A stretch of 10,823 nucleotides of DNA from assembly GCA_947178085.1 (NCBI GenBank), contig CAMWWS010000057.1:1-10823 (forward strand), written 5' to 3'. Below, one piece after another: positions 1 through 7,321 of this stretch; position 1 is the first letter of the stretch, and each line of letters begins with the position of its first letter. Below the pieces are notes generated by a model. That model made no database searches, was not told the DNA's origin, and saw only the letters and a program-made list of their open reading frames with translations. The translations under genes and the position numbers were made by a program. The stretch is from an uncultured Lachnospiraceae bacterium. GTDB lineage: Bacteria; Bacillota_A; Clostridia; Lachnospirales; Lachnospiraceae.

Positions 1-396
1 GTTATAAATAGCCATCAGTTCGCCTTCGTTTTCTTCGTCTGATTCAAAGATGTTGTAGCCGACAGCACCGACACAATTCCCTTCCTTATCATAGATGGCA
101 ATACGCGACCATACACCGCTGTACAGATAAGTTTCATTCTGGGAATCTAATTCTCCGGTATACCATCCATCGGGGAGAACAACTTGAATATTGAACGGTG
201 TTATTTCGAAGATGACCTTATTAAAATCAGTTTTTTCTGCATCGCTTTCAGGAAAACCAATCTGGTGACAAACATATCCATCAGTCAAATCAGAAGAAAC
301 CTGCTGAGTAGGTGCGGCCTGCGTACAGGCGCTGAGCATTAGCAATATTATACCTAAAGATACCGACAAATTCATGAGCACGTTCGATTTTTTCAT
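1..396 (-). CDS. Putative lipoprotein, N-terminal part (gene runs off the left edge)
   Basis: Reading leftward from ATG 396-394, an open frame continues without a stop to base 1, giving 132 residues. It starts MKKSN, has a hydrophobic segment (residues about 7-20) and a lipobox LSAC with the lipidated cysteine at residue 24, followed by a polar QAAPTQQ linker. This is a type II signal peptide, so the product should be anchored to the outer face of the membrane. A strong ribosome binding site (GGAGGTC, 404-410 on the complement) lies 7-8 bases upstream and fixes the start. The visible mature part has the strings PDGWYTGE, SGVWSRIAIYD and VGAVGYNIFE, which resemble small clostridial surface lipoproteins of unknown function. 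I do not recognise a catalytic motif. The gene diverges from the nuclease gene at 812. The lipoprotein call is firm; the function is unknown. Confidence 0.85.
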   Translation of the reverse strand, partial: MKKSNVLMNLSVSLGIILLMLSACTQAAPTQQVSSDLTDGYVCHQIGFPESDAEKTDFNKVIFEITPFNIQVVLPDGWYTGELDSQNETYLYSGVWSRIAIYDKEGNCVGAVGYNIFESDEENEGELMAIYN

Positions 397-624
397 AAGT
401 ATAGACCTCCTGATTTCTTCCATTTTCTCATCTTAGTATCTATAAGGTTTCTTAGATATTTTATCATAATCAATGTGTTTTTTCTACTGTATCGAAGATA
501 TAAAAACATCTTGCATTACTCGACATTCTATGATATCATATACGAAATAAAACAAATCTTGATTCTTATACGTGATAACTGTGATTTAGGATTCTATCAT
601 ACCATTCGCAGTTACATGATTCCG

Positions 625-663
625 GCAGTTCTGCCAGAGATTCAATTTGTTTGGCAGGACTGC
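625..663. repeat. Inverted repeat / hairpin, 12-bp arms, followed by TTTT
   Basis: The arms GCAGTTCTGCCA (625-636) and TGGCAGGACTGC (652-663) pair over 12 positions with one G-T wobble, around a 15-base loop, and TTTT follows on the plus strand. It looks like an intrinsic terminator for rightward transcription. However, no gene ends here: the lipoprotein reads away to the left and the nuclease starts 150 bases to the right. It could be the end of a lost gene or small RNA, a terminator shielding the nuclease gene, or a mobile-element remnant. Confidence 0.5.
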
Positions 664-672
664 TTTTAAAGA

Positions 673-701
673 TTGGTACAGATGTGTACTGAAAATAATA
701 T
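673..701 (+). promoter_or_regulatory. Candidate sigma-A promoter for the Rpn-like gene
   Basis: TTGGTA (673-678) is separated by 17 bases from TAATAT (696-701). The -10 match is only moderate (4 of 6), and the region is so AT-rich that other -10-like strings exist nearby, for example TATAAC just downstream. The predicted leader would be about 100 bases. Confidence 0.35.
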
Positions 702-811
702 AGTGTATAACATATAAAATACGATAATTATATATAGCTATGTTGTTTTAAGCTTTCCTGCTGAGATTTACACATTGGTTTTAACAGTATTAATTCAGTA
801 AAGGAGAAAGT

Positions 812-1819
812 ATGAAAGCAAAAAACACATTAGCAAAGAGTAATTTAGCAAAAAACATTGAAACCGCTGACCGTGAAAAAGCAGCGCTTGACGCAGCATG
901 CAAGAAAATTCTTGCAAACAAAAGTATTCTGGCACGGATATTAAAGACCTGTGTGGAAGAATATGAGAATTGCAGCCTTAAGGACATTGAAGAGAAGTAT
1001 ATTGAGGGCATACCCACAGTTGCGCGGGAAGCAGTGCACCAAGATGAGACTGCAGCCGGTGATTCCGTAAAGGGAGACCGGAACGAGGATTCTTCCATGA
1101 CCGAGGGCACAGTGACCTATGATATCAAATTTAATGTAATTAACCCGTTAAGAATCCTTCGTCCTAAAACAAAGGATTCTGCTCTGATGATGATAAATAT
1201 AGAAGGACAGACGAAATTCTATCCGGGATACCCGCTTATTATGCGTGGCATATATTACGGCAGCAGAATGATTTCCTCACAGTATGGCACGGTATTTAGA
1301 GACAGCCACTACGAAAAGCTTGAGAAGGTATACACGATATGGATATGTACCAATCCGCCCAAATACAGAAAGAACAGTATAAACCTGTATTCATATAGTG
1401 AGAAGCAGCTGCTTGGGAAAGTAGTTGAGAAGAAGAAAAACTATGACCTGATTACAGTAGTCATGATCTGTCTTGGAGATGAAGATGACGAAAACTGCAA
1501 GGGAGTGATAAAGCTGCTGTCGGTATTATTATCTAAGAATAAGAGTGTAGATGAAAAAAAGAAGATACTGGAAGAAGAATTTGGCATAGCGATGACAAAG
1601 ACAATAGAAAGGGAGGCAGATGAAATGTTTGATTATGGCGATTATGTTGAAGAGATGGGTAGACGTGAAGGTAGACAGGAAGGTGAAACTATGCTTGCGA
1701 CTTTATTAGAAATGCTCTTTGCCGACGGCAGAACAGAAGATGTTAAGATAGCGGTCAGAGACAAAGAGGAGAGAAATAAACTCTATAAGGAATATGGATT
1801 AGTACCATCAGTGATATAA
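812..1819 (+). CDS. Rpn/PD-(D/E)XK nuclease-family protein (putative transposase-like)
   Basis: A 335-residue protein. Its ATG is preceded by AAGGAG (801-806) at 5-base spacing. The N-terminus is lysine/alanine-rich (KNTLAKSNLAKN), followed by a helical segment with ILANKSILARILKTCVEEY (about 33-51). The probable nuclease core includes TYDIKF (Asp104) and INIEGQ (Glu131, Gln133), which fit the D...ExQ active-site pattern of the PD-(D/E)XK superfamily, then a PLIMRGIYYGSRMISSQ helix. The C-terminus carries GRREGRQEG (about 283-291), the glycine/arginine/glutamate tract typical of Rpn-like proteins. In that family, E. coli RpnA is a Ca-stimulated DNA endonuclease that promotes recombination; many homologues are annotated as transposase or invertase without proof of mobility. 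From memory, near-identical N-termini occur in several copies per genome in Lachnospiraceae. I see no terminal inverted repeats that would make it an insertion sequence. No clear terminator follows it. Confidence 0.8.
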   Translation: MKAKNTLAKSNLAKNIETADREKAALDAACKKILANKSILARILKTCVEEYENCSLKDIEEKYIEGIPTVAREAVHQDETAAGDSVKGDRNEDSSMTEGTVTYDIKFNVINPLRILRPKTKDSALMMINIEGQTKFYPGYPLIMRGIYYGSRMISSQYGTVFRDSHYEKLEKVYTIWICTNPPKYRKNSINLYSYSEKQLLGKVVEKKKNYDLITVVMICLGDEDDENCKGVIKLLSVLLSKNKSVDEKKKILEEEFGIAMTKTIEREADEMFDYGDYVEEMGRREGRQEGETMLATLLEMLFADGRTEDVKIAVRDKEERNKLYKEYGLVPSVI

Positions 1820-1847
1820 GAAAATCGACAGGATGATTCCGAAGCAT

Positions 1848-1876
1848 TTGTATTAAGAACATATAGATGCTATAAT
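1848..1876 (+). promoter_or_regulatory. Strong sigma-A promoter for the leader ORF and MFS exporter
   Basis: TTGTAT (1848-1853), a 17-base spacer, and a perfect TATAAT (1871-1876). Transcription should begin near 1883. That places the ribosome binding site of the 26-codon leader ORF (AAAGGAGG, 1883-1890) at the very 5' end of the RNA, giving a 5' leader of only about 16 bases before the leader ATG. Confidence 0.75.
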
Positions 1877-1898
1877 ATCCCCAAAGGAGGTGTATGCC

Positions 1899-1979
1899 AT
1901 GTTGTGTCATATGTTTATTGATTTGAGTGTATTACTCTGTACAAGGTCTGATGTCAGGACGAAACTTGTACAGAGATAA
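1899..1979 (+). CDS. 26-residue leader peptide candidate upstream of MFS exporter
   Basis: ATG at 1899 with an ideal ribosome binding site (AAAGGAGGT, 1883-1891, about 7 bases away), a 26-codon frame and a TAA at 1977-1979. The peptide starts MLCHMFIDLSVLLC and ends VRTKLVQR. It sits between a near-consensus promoter and the exporter start, with its codons forming parts of two inverted repeats, as in leader peptides that control erm and mef resistance genes. Residues 20-22 (Arg-Thr-Lys) match the +X+ pattern (R/K-X-R/K) at which macrolide-bound ribosomes are known to stall; this match is short and could be chance. A second ATG at 1894 opens a 10-codon frame but is too close to the ribosome binding site. 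The translation signals are seen directly; the regulatory role is inference. Confidence 0.5.
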   Translation: MLCHMFIDLSVLLCTRSDVRTKLVQR

Positions 1980-2050
1980 TTAAAATATTCGTCCGCATTG
2001 GATTTTGTACTTATAGTAATTGTAAATATAATACATAAAACTATAAGGAG
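1935..2050 (+). promoter_or_regulatory. Leader RNA with three inverted repeats; the last masks part of the exporter RBS
   Basis: Three perfect inverted repeats follow one another. IR1 is CTCTGTACAAG (1935-1945) with CTTGTACAGAG (1965-1975), 11 bp and inside the leader ORF. IR2 is GGACGAA (1957-1963) with TTCGTCC (1988-1994), 7 bp, and cannot form together with IR1 as a simple hairpin. IR3 is CTTATAGT (2010-2017) with ACTATAAG (2040-2047), 8 bp, and overlaps the first bases of the exporter's AAGGAG (2045-2050). The left arm of IR1 (GTACAA, 1939-1944) can also pair with TTGTAC at 2005-2010, which would compete with IR3. No good U-run follows IR2, so control of translation initiation is more likely than transcription termination. 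Confidence 0.5.
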
Positions 2051-2059
2051 AATAATTCA

Positions 2060-3346
2060 ATGGATAATAAATTTAAAAAATATATTGTATTCTGGCTTAG
2101 TCAGTCTGTATCGCAGTTAGGGAGCGCAATGACAAGTTTCGCTTTGATTCTGTGGGTATATACGGTGAATCATTCGGCGTTTACGGTTTCTATGATGTCA
2201 TTCTGCAGTTATGTTCCGTACATTATAGTAAGCCTGTTTGCAGGAACCTTTGTTGACAGGCATAACAAGAAGAAGATAATGCTGGTATCTGATACTATTG
2301 CTGCAGTATGTACCTGCTTTATTTTCTCTATGTGGATTTTCGGAAGTCTGCAGATATGGCATATTTATATAGTGAACAGCGTTATCGGTTTCATGAATGC
2401 CTTCCAGTCGCCGGCATCAAGCGTGGCCATAGGTAAAATGGTGCCAAAGGAGAAACTTGCAAATGTAAGCGGAATGAATTCGTTTTCTGGTAATCTGGTA
2501 TCCGTACTGACACCGGTGATAGCTTCGTTCCTATTTGCAATCAGCGGACTGAAAGCTATACTGATGATCGATTTAGGAAGCTTCCTCGTTGCTTTTTTAG
2601 TATTGCTTTTACTGATTCAAATTCCGGAAGATGAAGTGAAGGATGAAAAGAAGAGTTCTGCATTCGAAGGCTGTAAAGAAGGGTACCAGTTCCTAATCCG
2701 CAATAAGGCTATATTTGTAATTGTTTTAACAATGGCATTAATAAACTTTCTATCAAGACTGACCTATGAGAACATATTATCTCCGATGATACTTGCAAGA
2801 AGCGGAGACGACAGTCTTACGCTTGGGACAGTGAGCGCAGTCATGGGTATTGGCGGCATCATAGGCGGAGTAATTGTTTCGGCAGGAAAGATGTCAAAAG
2901 ACAATATAAAAACGATATATTTGTCTGCAGCATTTTCTTTTCTGCTTGGCGATTTACTGATGGGAGCGGGCAGAAATGTTGTGATATGGTCGTTTGCCGG
3001 ATTGGCGGCAAGCCTGCCGATTCCGTTCATAAATGCGGCGCAGAATGTAATTCTGTACAGAATGGTACCGGAAAATATGCAGGGCAGAATATTTGCGGTC
3101 AGAAACGCTATACAGTACAGTACGATTCCTGTGGGTATTATTTTAGGAGGTTTTTTGGCTGATTACGTATTTGAACCTTTTATGCAAAGAGCAAATACGG
3201 TTGCGTCAGCACTGCACATGATTGTTGGAGAAGGCATGGGAAGCGGTATGGCGGTGATGTTTTTATGTACCGGAATATTGGGAAGTATGTCCAGTATTAT
3301 ATGCTATTTAAAACTGCGAAAATATAGAAGTGAAATGACCTGGTAA
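2060..3346 (+). CDS. MFS efflux transporter, macrolide-efflux (Mef)-like
   Basis: A 428-residue, very hydrophobic membrane protein of the size of 12-helix major facilitator exporters. The loop after the second helix contains GTFVDRHNKKK (Asp66, Arg67), the family's motif A (G-x3-D-R-x-x-R/K-R/K). The opening KYIVFWLSQSVSQLGSAMTSFAL and the stretch around FMNAFQSPASSVAIGKMVPKEKL (about 112-134) resemble the MefA/TMEffector-like branch of drug/H+ antiporters that includes macrolide exporters. ATG 2060 has AAGGAG (2045-2050) at 9 bases. The gene is alone in its transcription unit between the promoter at 1848-1876 and the terminator at 3387-3422. The leader ORF and inverted repeats upstream suggest drug-responsive control. 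The true substrate cannot be read from sequence; macrolides, or another ribosome-targeting compound, would fit the leader. Confidence 0.85.
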   Translation: MDNKFKKYIVFWLSQSVSQLGSAMTSFALILWVYTVNHSAFTVSMMSFCSYVPYIIVSLFAGTFVDRHNKKKIMLVSDTIAAVCTCFIFSMWIFGSLQIWHIYIVNSVIGFMNAFQSPASSVAIGKMVPKEKLANVSGMNSFSGNLVSVLTPVIASFLFAISGLKAILMIDLGSFLVAFLVLLLLIQIPEDEVKDEKKSSAFEGCKEGYQFLIRNKAIFVIVLTMALINFLSRLTYENILSPMILARSGDDSLTLGTVSAVMGIGGIIGGVIVSAGKMSKDNIKTIYLSAAFSFLLGDLLMGAGRNVVIWSFAGLAASLPIPFINAAQNVILYRMVPENMQGRIFAVRNAIQYSTIPVGIILGGFLADYVFEPFMQRANTVASALHMIVGEGMGSGMAVMFLCTGILGSMSSIICYLKLRKYRSEMTW

Positions 3347-3386
3347 GAATTACCAATAACAAGTTTGACAATTAGTAAAGAGTAAA

Positions 3387-3422
3387 AGGCTGAAACTCAT
3401 TGATTTTACCGGGTTTCAGCCT
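3387..3422. terminator. Bidirectional intrinsic terminator between convergent units
   Basis: A perfect 10-bp stem, AGGCTGAAAC (3387-3396) with GTTTCAGCCT (3413-3422), around a 16-base loop. On the minus strand the stem is followed by a T-rich tract (TTTTACTCTTTACT), a good terminator for the ABC operon. On the plus strand it is followed by the weaker ATATATTATTT, serving the exporter. It lies 40 bases past the exporter stop and 9 bases past the permease stop. Confidence 0.85.
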
Positions 3423-3431
3423 ATATATTAT

Positions 3432-4166
3432 TTAGGCTTTTCGCGATTTTCTAGCCAAAAGGACGGTTGTAAAATAAAGGCATGCAACTCCAACGGCGAG
3501 ATACAACAGACGCACTGTGAAGAAGCTGGTATTTAGCATAAAATCCGGCTCGCCGTCTGCACCGATAGGAAGTGTCAGCGTATAGGAGGAGAAGTAGCCT
3601 GCGCCAAACAGGTCAAATACCGTTTGATTACCGCAGTATCCGGAAATAAAGGCAATCAGCATCAGTACGTAAATCATACTTTGATGGAGGCTTGCAAGCA
3701 GCTGTCCAAGTCCGGTAAGGAAGAGAAAGCAGGGCAGCGCAATCAAAAGTGACGGCAGAATAAACACTGCAAAATCCGTATATCGGAAAAACGCGCTATA
3801 GAAGAGTGCTCCCAGGACGGTTATCAGCAGGAAAATCAGTATGAAGCATACACTGACCGCCGCAGTCCGCAGCAGCATCTGGCGCGCGGCTGTCACAGGC
3901 GTTACAAGGGTCAGAACCTCAAGCTGCTTTTGCTTTTTGCTGTAATAGTTGGAGAGCAGCAGCAGGATTGTTACCATTGCAAGAGGCAGGGTTTTCCCGA
4001 GATAAGTACAGTAGCTCCAACCGGAAAAAGGCGCGGTGTATGCAATGCCTCGGATAATGTCCGTTGATAGGATAAACCAGGCAAACAGGCCGTTTACAAG
4101 CAACATTGTAAGAAATACCTTATTCAAAAGCATTCGTTTTAATTCATAATAAAAAATCTTACTCAA
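3432..4166 (-). CDS. ABC-2-type transporter permease (second permease, TTG start)
   Basis: A 244-residue polytopic protein with about six hydrophobic segments (near residues 15-35, 58-72, 101-125, 131-156, 161-178, 218-238) and the FYYELKRMLLNK start typical of ABC-2 permeases, whose first helix is preceded by a basic cytoplasmic stretch. The start codon is TTG (4166-4164): it has an excellent ribosome binding site, GGAGGAGGA (4175-4183 on the complement), at 8 bases. It overlaps the end of the upstream permease-peptidase gene by 8 bases (CTTGAGTAAG), indicating translational coupling. It is the last gene of the module and ends just before the terminator at 3387-3422. It presumably pairs with the larger permease to form the membrane pore driven by the ATPase. 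The substrate is unknown. Confidence 0.85.
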   Translation of the reverse strand: MSKIFYYELKRMLLNKVFLTMLLVNGLFAWFILSTDIIRGIAYTAPFSGWSYCTYLGKTLPLAMVTILLLLSNYYSKKQKQLEVLTLVTPVTAARQMLLRTAAVSVCFILIFLLITVLGALFYSAFFRYTDFAVFILPSLLIALPCFLFLTGLGQLLASLHQSMIYVLMLIAFISGYCGNQTVFDLFGAGYFSSYTLTLPIGADGEPDFMLNTSFFTVRLLYLAVGVACLYFTTVLLARKSRKA

Positions 4167-6369
4167 GATACAAATCCTCCTCCGTCAATCCGCAGTAGCG
4201 TAGAAAATCCTGATAACTGAAATAATTTTGGTTAAACAGATCGCGATCGGCATAAATCTGCCGCAGAATCTCGTCCATTTTTTCTTCGCCGCCGACCAGC
4301 TCCTGCGCTTTTAAAATTATTAGCGGCATACGGTTATAGTGGTTAATGCCGCTGTTGGACAGATTTAGTTCGGTCTGATACAGGTCAGGCAGCAATGGAA
4401 TATACTCGGGATGGCGGTTGTAGAAGCTTTGATTCTGCATTTCTACGGCATCCTTCCACACGTCAACATAATACTGTTGTGCATAGGCATCGCCGTAGGT
4501 TTCTTTGACCAAACGGTAGGTGGAATAGACCGTCAGTCCTTCTGAACTCCAGAGTTCATCTTCCGTGCAGACCAGCCCAAGTCCGCCCCACCACTGATGA
4601 ATCATTTCATGGATGAAGACCTCCGTTGCACTGGCACCCTTATTCGGGTCGCTTAGGGTATCGGGAGAAAGCACTGTCTCAAACCACTGTGATACACCCG
4701 GGTGTGCATAGCCGCCCATAACCATGGAACTTCTCTGCTGTAGCAAAAGGCGATTGTCTTTCGCCCACGGGAGCTTGCCGTAGTGTTCGCCGCAGTAGGT
4801 AAAGACATCAACGATTGCCTGTCGGACATTGCTTTCTTCGACAATACTTTGATACGCCTTGCCGTAAACAAAGTCAATGTCTAAATCTTCGACGGAAATC
4901 GTGTCAATCACATAATCGCCGGCCGTAAAGTCCATAACATAGGGGTGACATACAGCTTGCCATGTCTTAGTACCGTTCCCGTTATCAACAAAATTACTCA
5001 TCGTGGCATAGCTTAAGAGCGGTGTCAGATGCGCGGGAATTGTGATTTCCACCTCCGCGTTTTTTTGAGGGATATAGTAATTGTTCAGTAAAGGAAAGAG
5101 CGACGCTGCTGAGAGCGATATATAATTGGGGTCAATGCAGTCTTCCGCGCGGTACAATGACGAAGAACGCGCAAGCGTTGGAAACCCCTCGTATTCTATT
5201 ACCAGTGTCTTATTATATTCCCGGGGAAGCTCAAAATAGGTGGTACGCAAACCGTTTATGTCCTCCTTTACTGTCCGAAACGTAACTTCCGAATCACCAT
5301 AGGTCATTTTAGTGATTTTGTAGCCGGGGCTTATTTTCAGCGAAGCTTCGCCATTATAGGGGCTTTGAATATCATATTCAGCCCTTCCGTAGAGCTGCCC
5401 GAACGTAGGGTCAGTCCGGATGCTGTAGCGAATCGCTTTGATTAAGAATATGGATGCTTCATCGTCATCATCCCCGGTATCCGTAATAAAAACATACTCA
5501 TTCGGACCATGGTCAATAAAAGGTTGGAAACGCCATAAAGATATTCCGGCGATGACAAAAAGGAGGGCAGGCAGCAGTATATAAATCCGTTTCAGACCGC
5601 GTACGAACGAAAAGACAAGCCCACGCTGATATCTGCGGACGCACAGGGTCGAAAACAGCCAGAATCCTACAGCAAGGCAAATCCAGATTAACCTCGTGTA
5701 AAATACGATGCGTAATGGCCAGATAGAGGAAAATCCGTCGGAGTAGGAGATGATACGGGGGCTCAGCCAACGCGTAAAATAATCGTAGAAGATCATGCCG
5801 ACGATATTAACACAGACCAATCCGACATAGAACATTACGGAAAGCTCGACACGGCGTGTAATTCGGTAAAGGGAGTCCGCGAACAAAATCGAAATCCACC
5901 ATGTGGGCAGCATCAGTATAAGGAAATTTGCACAATAAAAGTCTACTGCGAACAGATATGATATTTTTAGCGCAGTATAGGGCAGATAGACCAGTGCAGT
6001 AACAGCAGTCACAAGTATAGCTATAGTCAATAACGCCAAGGTTCTTGCAGTCGACAGACTGACGGGCGAGGCAACCGCATCTGTTAACACGTTAACGCCG
6101 TTGCGGTGCAGCCGGTCAGCCTCAATAATCGTAAGTATGGCCCAGAGTACAGCTCCGGTCATGGTTCCCGCCAATACCGGATTAGCGATATAACGTCCTG
6201 ACATAGTTCGGTAATCGCTGAAAAAGGGCAGGAGATACCCCATAAGCGGAGCAAACAGACATAAAACCGTGATGCACCATACTATCTTGGATAACAGAAG
6301 CCGTCGAAGCTCCACTCGGTATAAGGAAAACAGTTTTACAGAAGGTAATTTGGAGGAAAACAAATACAT
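4159..6369 (-). CDS. ABC permease fused to an extracytoplasmic M1-family zinc metallopeptidase domain
   Basis: 736 residues from ATG 6369. The frame is open upstream to 6456, but AAGGAG (6387-6382) directly abuts the ATG at 6381, leaving no spacer. The ATG at 6369, 4 bases after the ATPase stop, has a 12-base spacer and is preferred. Residues about 20-280 hold a basic start and some seven hydrophobic segments (ABC-2-type membrane domain). The rest is a soluble domain: a beta-rich stretch (about 320-480), then HEMIHQWWG (zinc ligands His587 and His591, catalytic Glu588) and SSEGL with Glu610, exactly the HExxH-x18-E spacing of M1 gluzincins; Tyr678 (HYNRM) is the likely transition-state tyrosine. 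The usual GxMEN substrate motif reads GGYAH (552-556), lacking its glutamate, so classic aminopeptidase activity is doubtful. Similar permease/M1 fusions are known in databases, with no firm substrate. It is coupled to both neighbours. The fold assignment is confident; the role in peptide export or processing is inference. Confidence 0.88.
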   Translation of the reverse strand: MYLFSSKLPSVKLFSLYRVELRRLLLSKIVWCITVLCLFAPLMGYLLPFFSDYRTMSGRYIANPVLAGTMTGAVLWAILTIIEADRLHRNGVNVLTDAVASPVSLSTARTLALLTIAILVTAVTALVYLPYTALKISYLFAVDFYCANFLILMLPTWWISILFADSLYRITRRVELSVMFYVGLVCVNIVGMIFYDYFTRWLSPRIISYSDGFSSIWPLRIVFYTRLIWICLAVGFWLFSTLCVRRYQRGLVFSFVRGLKRIYILLPALLFVIAGISLWRFQPFIDHGPNEYVFITDTGDDDDEASIFLIKAIRYSIRTDPTFGQLYGRAEYDIQSPYNGEASLKISPGYKITKMTYGDSEVTFRTVKEDINGLRTTYFELPREYNKTLVIEYEGFPTLARSSSLYRAEDCIDPNYISLSAASLFPLLNNYYIPQKNAEVEITIPAHLTPLLSYATMSNFVDNGNGTKTWQAVCHPYVMDFTAGDYVIDTISVEDLDIDFVYGKAYQSIVEESNVRQAIVDVFTYCGEHYGKLPWAKDNRLLLQQRSSMVMGGYAHPGVSQWFETVLSPDTLSDPNKGASATEVFIHEMIHQWWGGLGLVCTEDELWSSEGLTVYSTYRLVKETYGDAYAQQYYVDVWKDAVEMQNQSFYNRHPEYIPLLPDLYQTELNLSNSGINHYNRMPLIILKAQELVGGEEKMDEILRQIYADRDLFNQNYFSYQDFLRYCGLTEEDLYLE

Positions 6370-6373
6370 GGTT

Positions 6374-7246
6374 TCAGACATCTCCTTTCTTGGAAATATC
6401 TTTGTGAATGCAATAAAGATAAGCATCCTCAAGCGACGGCTCGACAGGCTGAGCATAAGCGGGAAGCTGCTCTGCTACGACTCGACAGCGGATACCCTCC
6501 GCAGTATGTATCTTGGAGACAATCTGACAGCCCTCGGGAGCAGAAGCGTTTGGCTGCGAGATATACACGCCGGTATGCTTTTCGGATTGTTCTATCAGCT
6601 TGGAGGGAAGCCCGTCAAAGAGAACCTTTCCGCTGTGGATAACAAGGACGCGGTTGCAGACTGCCTGTACATCCTCAACAATATGCGTGGAAAGCAGGAT
6701 AATTTTATCCTGCGCCATCTCGGAGAAAATATTGCGGAATTTAACTCGTTCCTCAGGGTCAAGCCCGACCGTGGGCTCATCCAGAATAATGAGCTGCGGG
6801 TCACCAAGCAGCGCCTGTGCGATACCGACACGCTGCCGTTGGCCGCCGGAGAGATTGCGGATTCGCACCCGTTTTTGTTCCGTCATGCTTGTCAGTTCCA
6901 GAACCTTGTCAATGGTCGTTTTGTCCTTCACATTTTTGAGCGCAGCCATATAGTCCAGAAACTGCCATACTGTCAGCTCCTCATATAAGCCAAAACTCTG
7001 CGGCAGATAGCCTAATTGTGATTTCAAATATTTTTCCTGTGAAAGCAGTGGCTTTTCGTCGAGCAGGATTTCACCCTTGGTAGGCAGAAGTCCCGCAATT
7101 AACAACTTCATCAGTGTTGTTTTCCCTGCGCCGTTAGGACCTAGAATTCCAATGAAACTGGGACTCTCAGCGCGGATGGAAACGTCCTGCAGTGCCTTTT
7201 TGCCGGACGGATATATCATAGTAATGTGATTTACGTCGATTTTCAT
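6374..7246 (-). CDS. ABC transporter ATP-binding protein
   Basis: A 290-residue ATPase with every canonical motif: Walker A GPNGAGKT (36-43), Q-loop Gln83, signature LSGGQ (132-136), Walker B LIILDE (152-157) and the switch His188 (STHIVED). It belongs to the group that pairs with ABC-2 permeases (drug, bacteriocin and cell-envelope exporters). The C-terminal 80 residues after the switch are an accessory part typical of such exporters. ATG 7246 has AAAGGAG (7258-7252 on the complement) at 5 bases. It is first in the three-gene transporter operon, and its stop is 4 bases from the preferred start of the permease-peptidase. It hydrolyses ATP in the cytoplasm to power the two permeases. Its promoter and operator lie between it and the kinase gene. 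Confidence 0.95.
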   Translation of the reverse strand: MKIDVNHITMIYPSGKKALQDVSIRAESPSFIGILGPNGAGKTTLMKLLIAGLLPTKGEILLDEKPLLSQEKYLKSQLGYLPQSFGLYEELTVWQFLDYMAALKNVKDKTTIDKVLELTSMTEQKRVRIRNLSGGQRQRVGIAQALLGDPQLIILDEPTVGLDPEERVKFRNIFSEMAQDKIILLSTHIVEDVQAVCNRVLVIHSGKVLFDGLPSKLIEQSEKHTGVYISQPNASAPEGCQIVSKIHTAEGIRCRVVAEQLPAYAQPVEPSLEDAYLYCIHKDISKKGDV

Positions 7247-7321
7247 AGTGTCTCCTTTGAATGATAGTTTGCTTTAAATTCATTTTGTGGATAAGTCTGT
7301 AAAATAAGAATGTGTCAGTTA

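Larger units (their letters stand above)
397..811. other. Divergent intergenic region between lipoprotein and Rpn-like nuclease
   Basis: About 415 bases, very AT-rich, holding both divergent promoters. For the lipoprotein, an extended -10 candidate (TGA TAAAAT on the complement, TAAAAT at 463-458) lies upstream, but I find no good -35. For the nuclease gene the best candidate is at 673-701 (separate entry). A GC-richer 12-bp hairpin lies at 625-663 (separate entry). A 64-codon GTG-started frame at 475-669 has no ribosome binding site and is not called. No RNA gene is recognised here. Confidence 0.6.

Noticed and set aside
475..669. 64-codon GTG-started frame in the divergent intergenic region
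   Set aside because: It has no ribosome binding site and extreme AT-driven composition, and its end runs through the hairpin at 625-663. Nothing supports translation.
1957..1994. Second inverted repeat of the exporter leader as an intrinsic terminator
   Set aside because: The stem is only 7 bp with a 24-base loop, and it is followed by GCATTGGATTTT rather than a U-run.
3365..3370. TTGACA just after the MFS stop as a -35 box
   Set aside because: At 17-base spacing the -10 position falls in the terminator stem (GGCTGA), and no gene follows on the plus strand.
6370..6456. Upstream extension of the permease-peptidase to an ATG at 6456
   Set aside because: It would overlap the ATPase end by 83 bases and add a basic stretch not expected in the family. 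The coupled start at 6369 fits spacing and ribosome binding site.
6269..6988. 239-codon plus-strand frame opposite the ABC ATPase and permease start
   Set aside because: It lies antisense to the Walker A to switch region of an unmistakable ATPase, has no recognisable domain, and is explained as a shadow of biased codon use.
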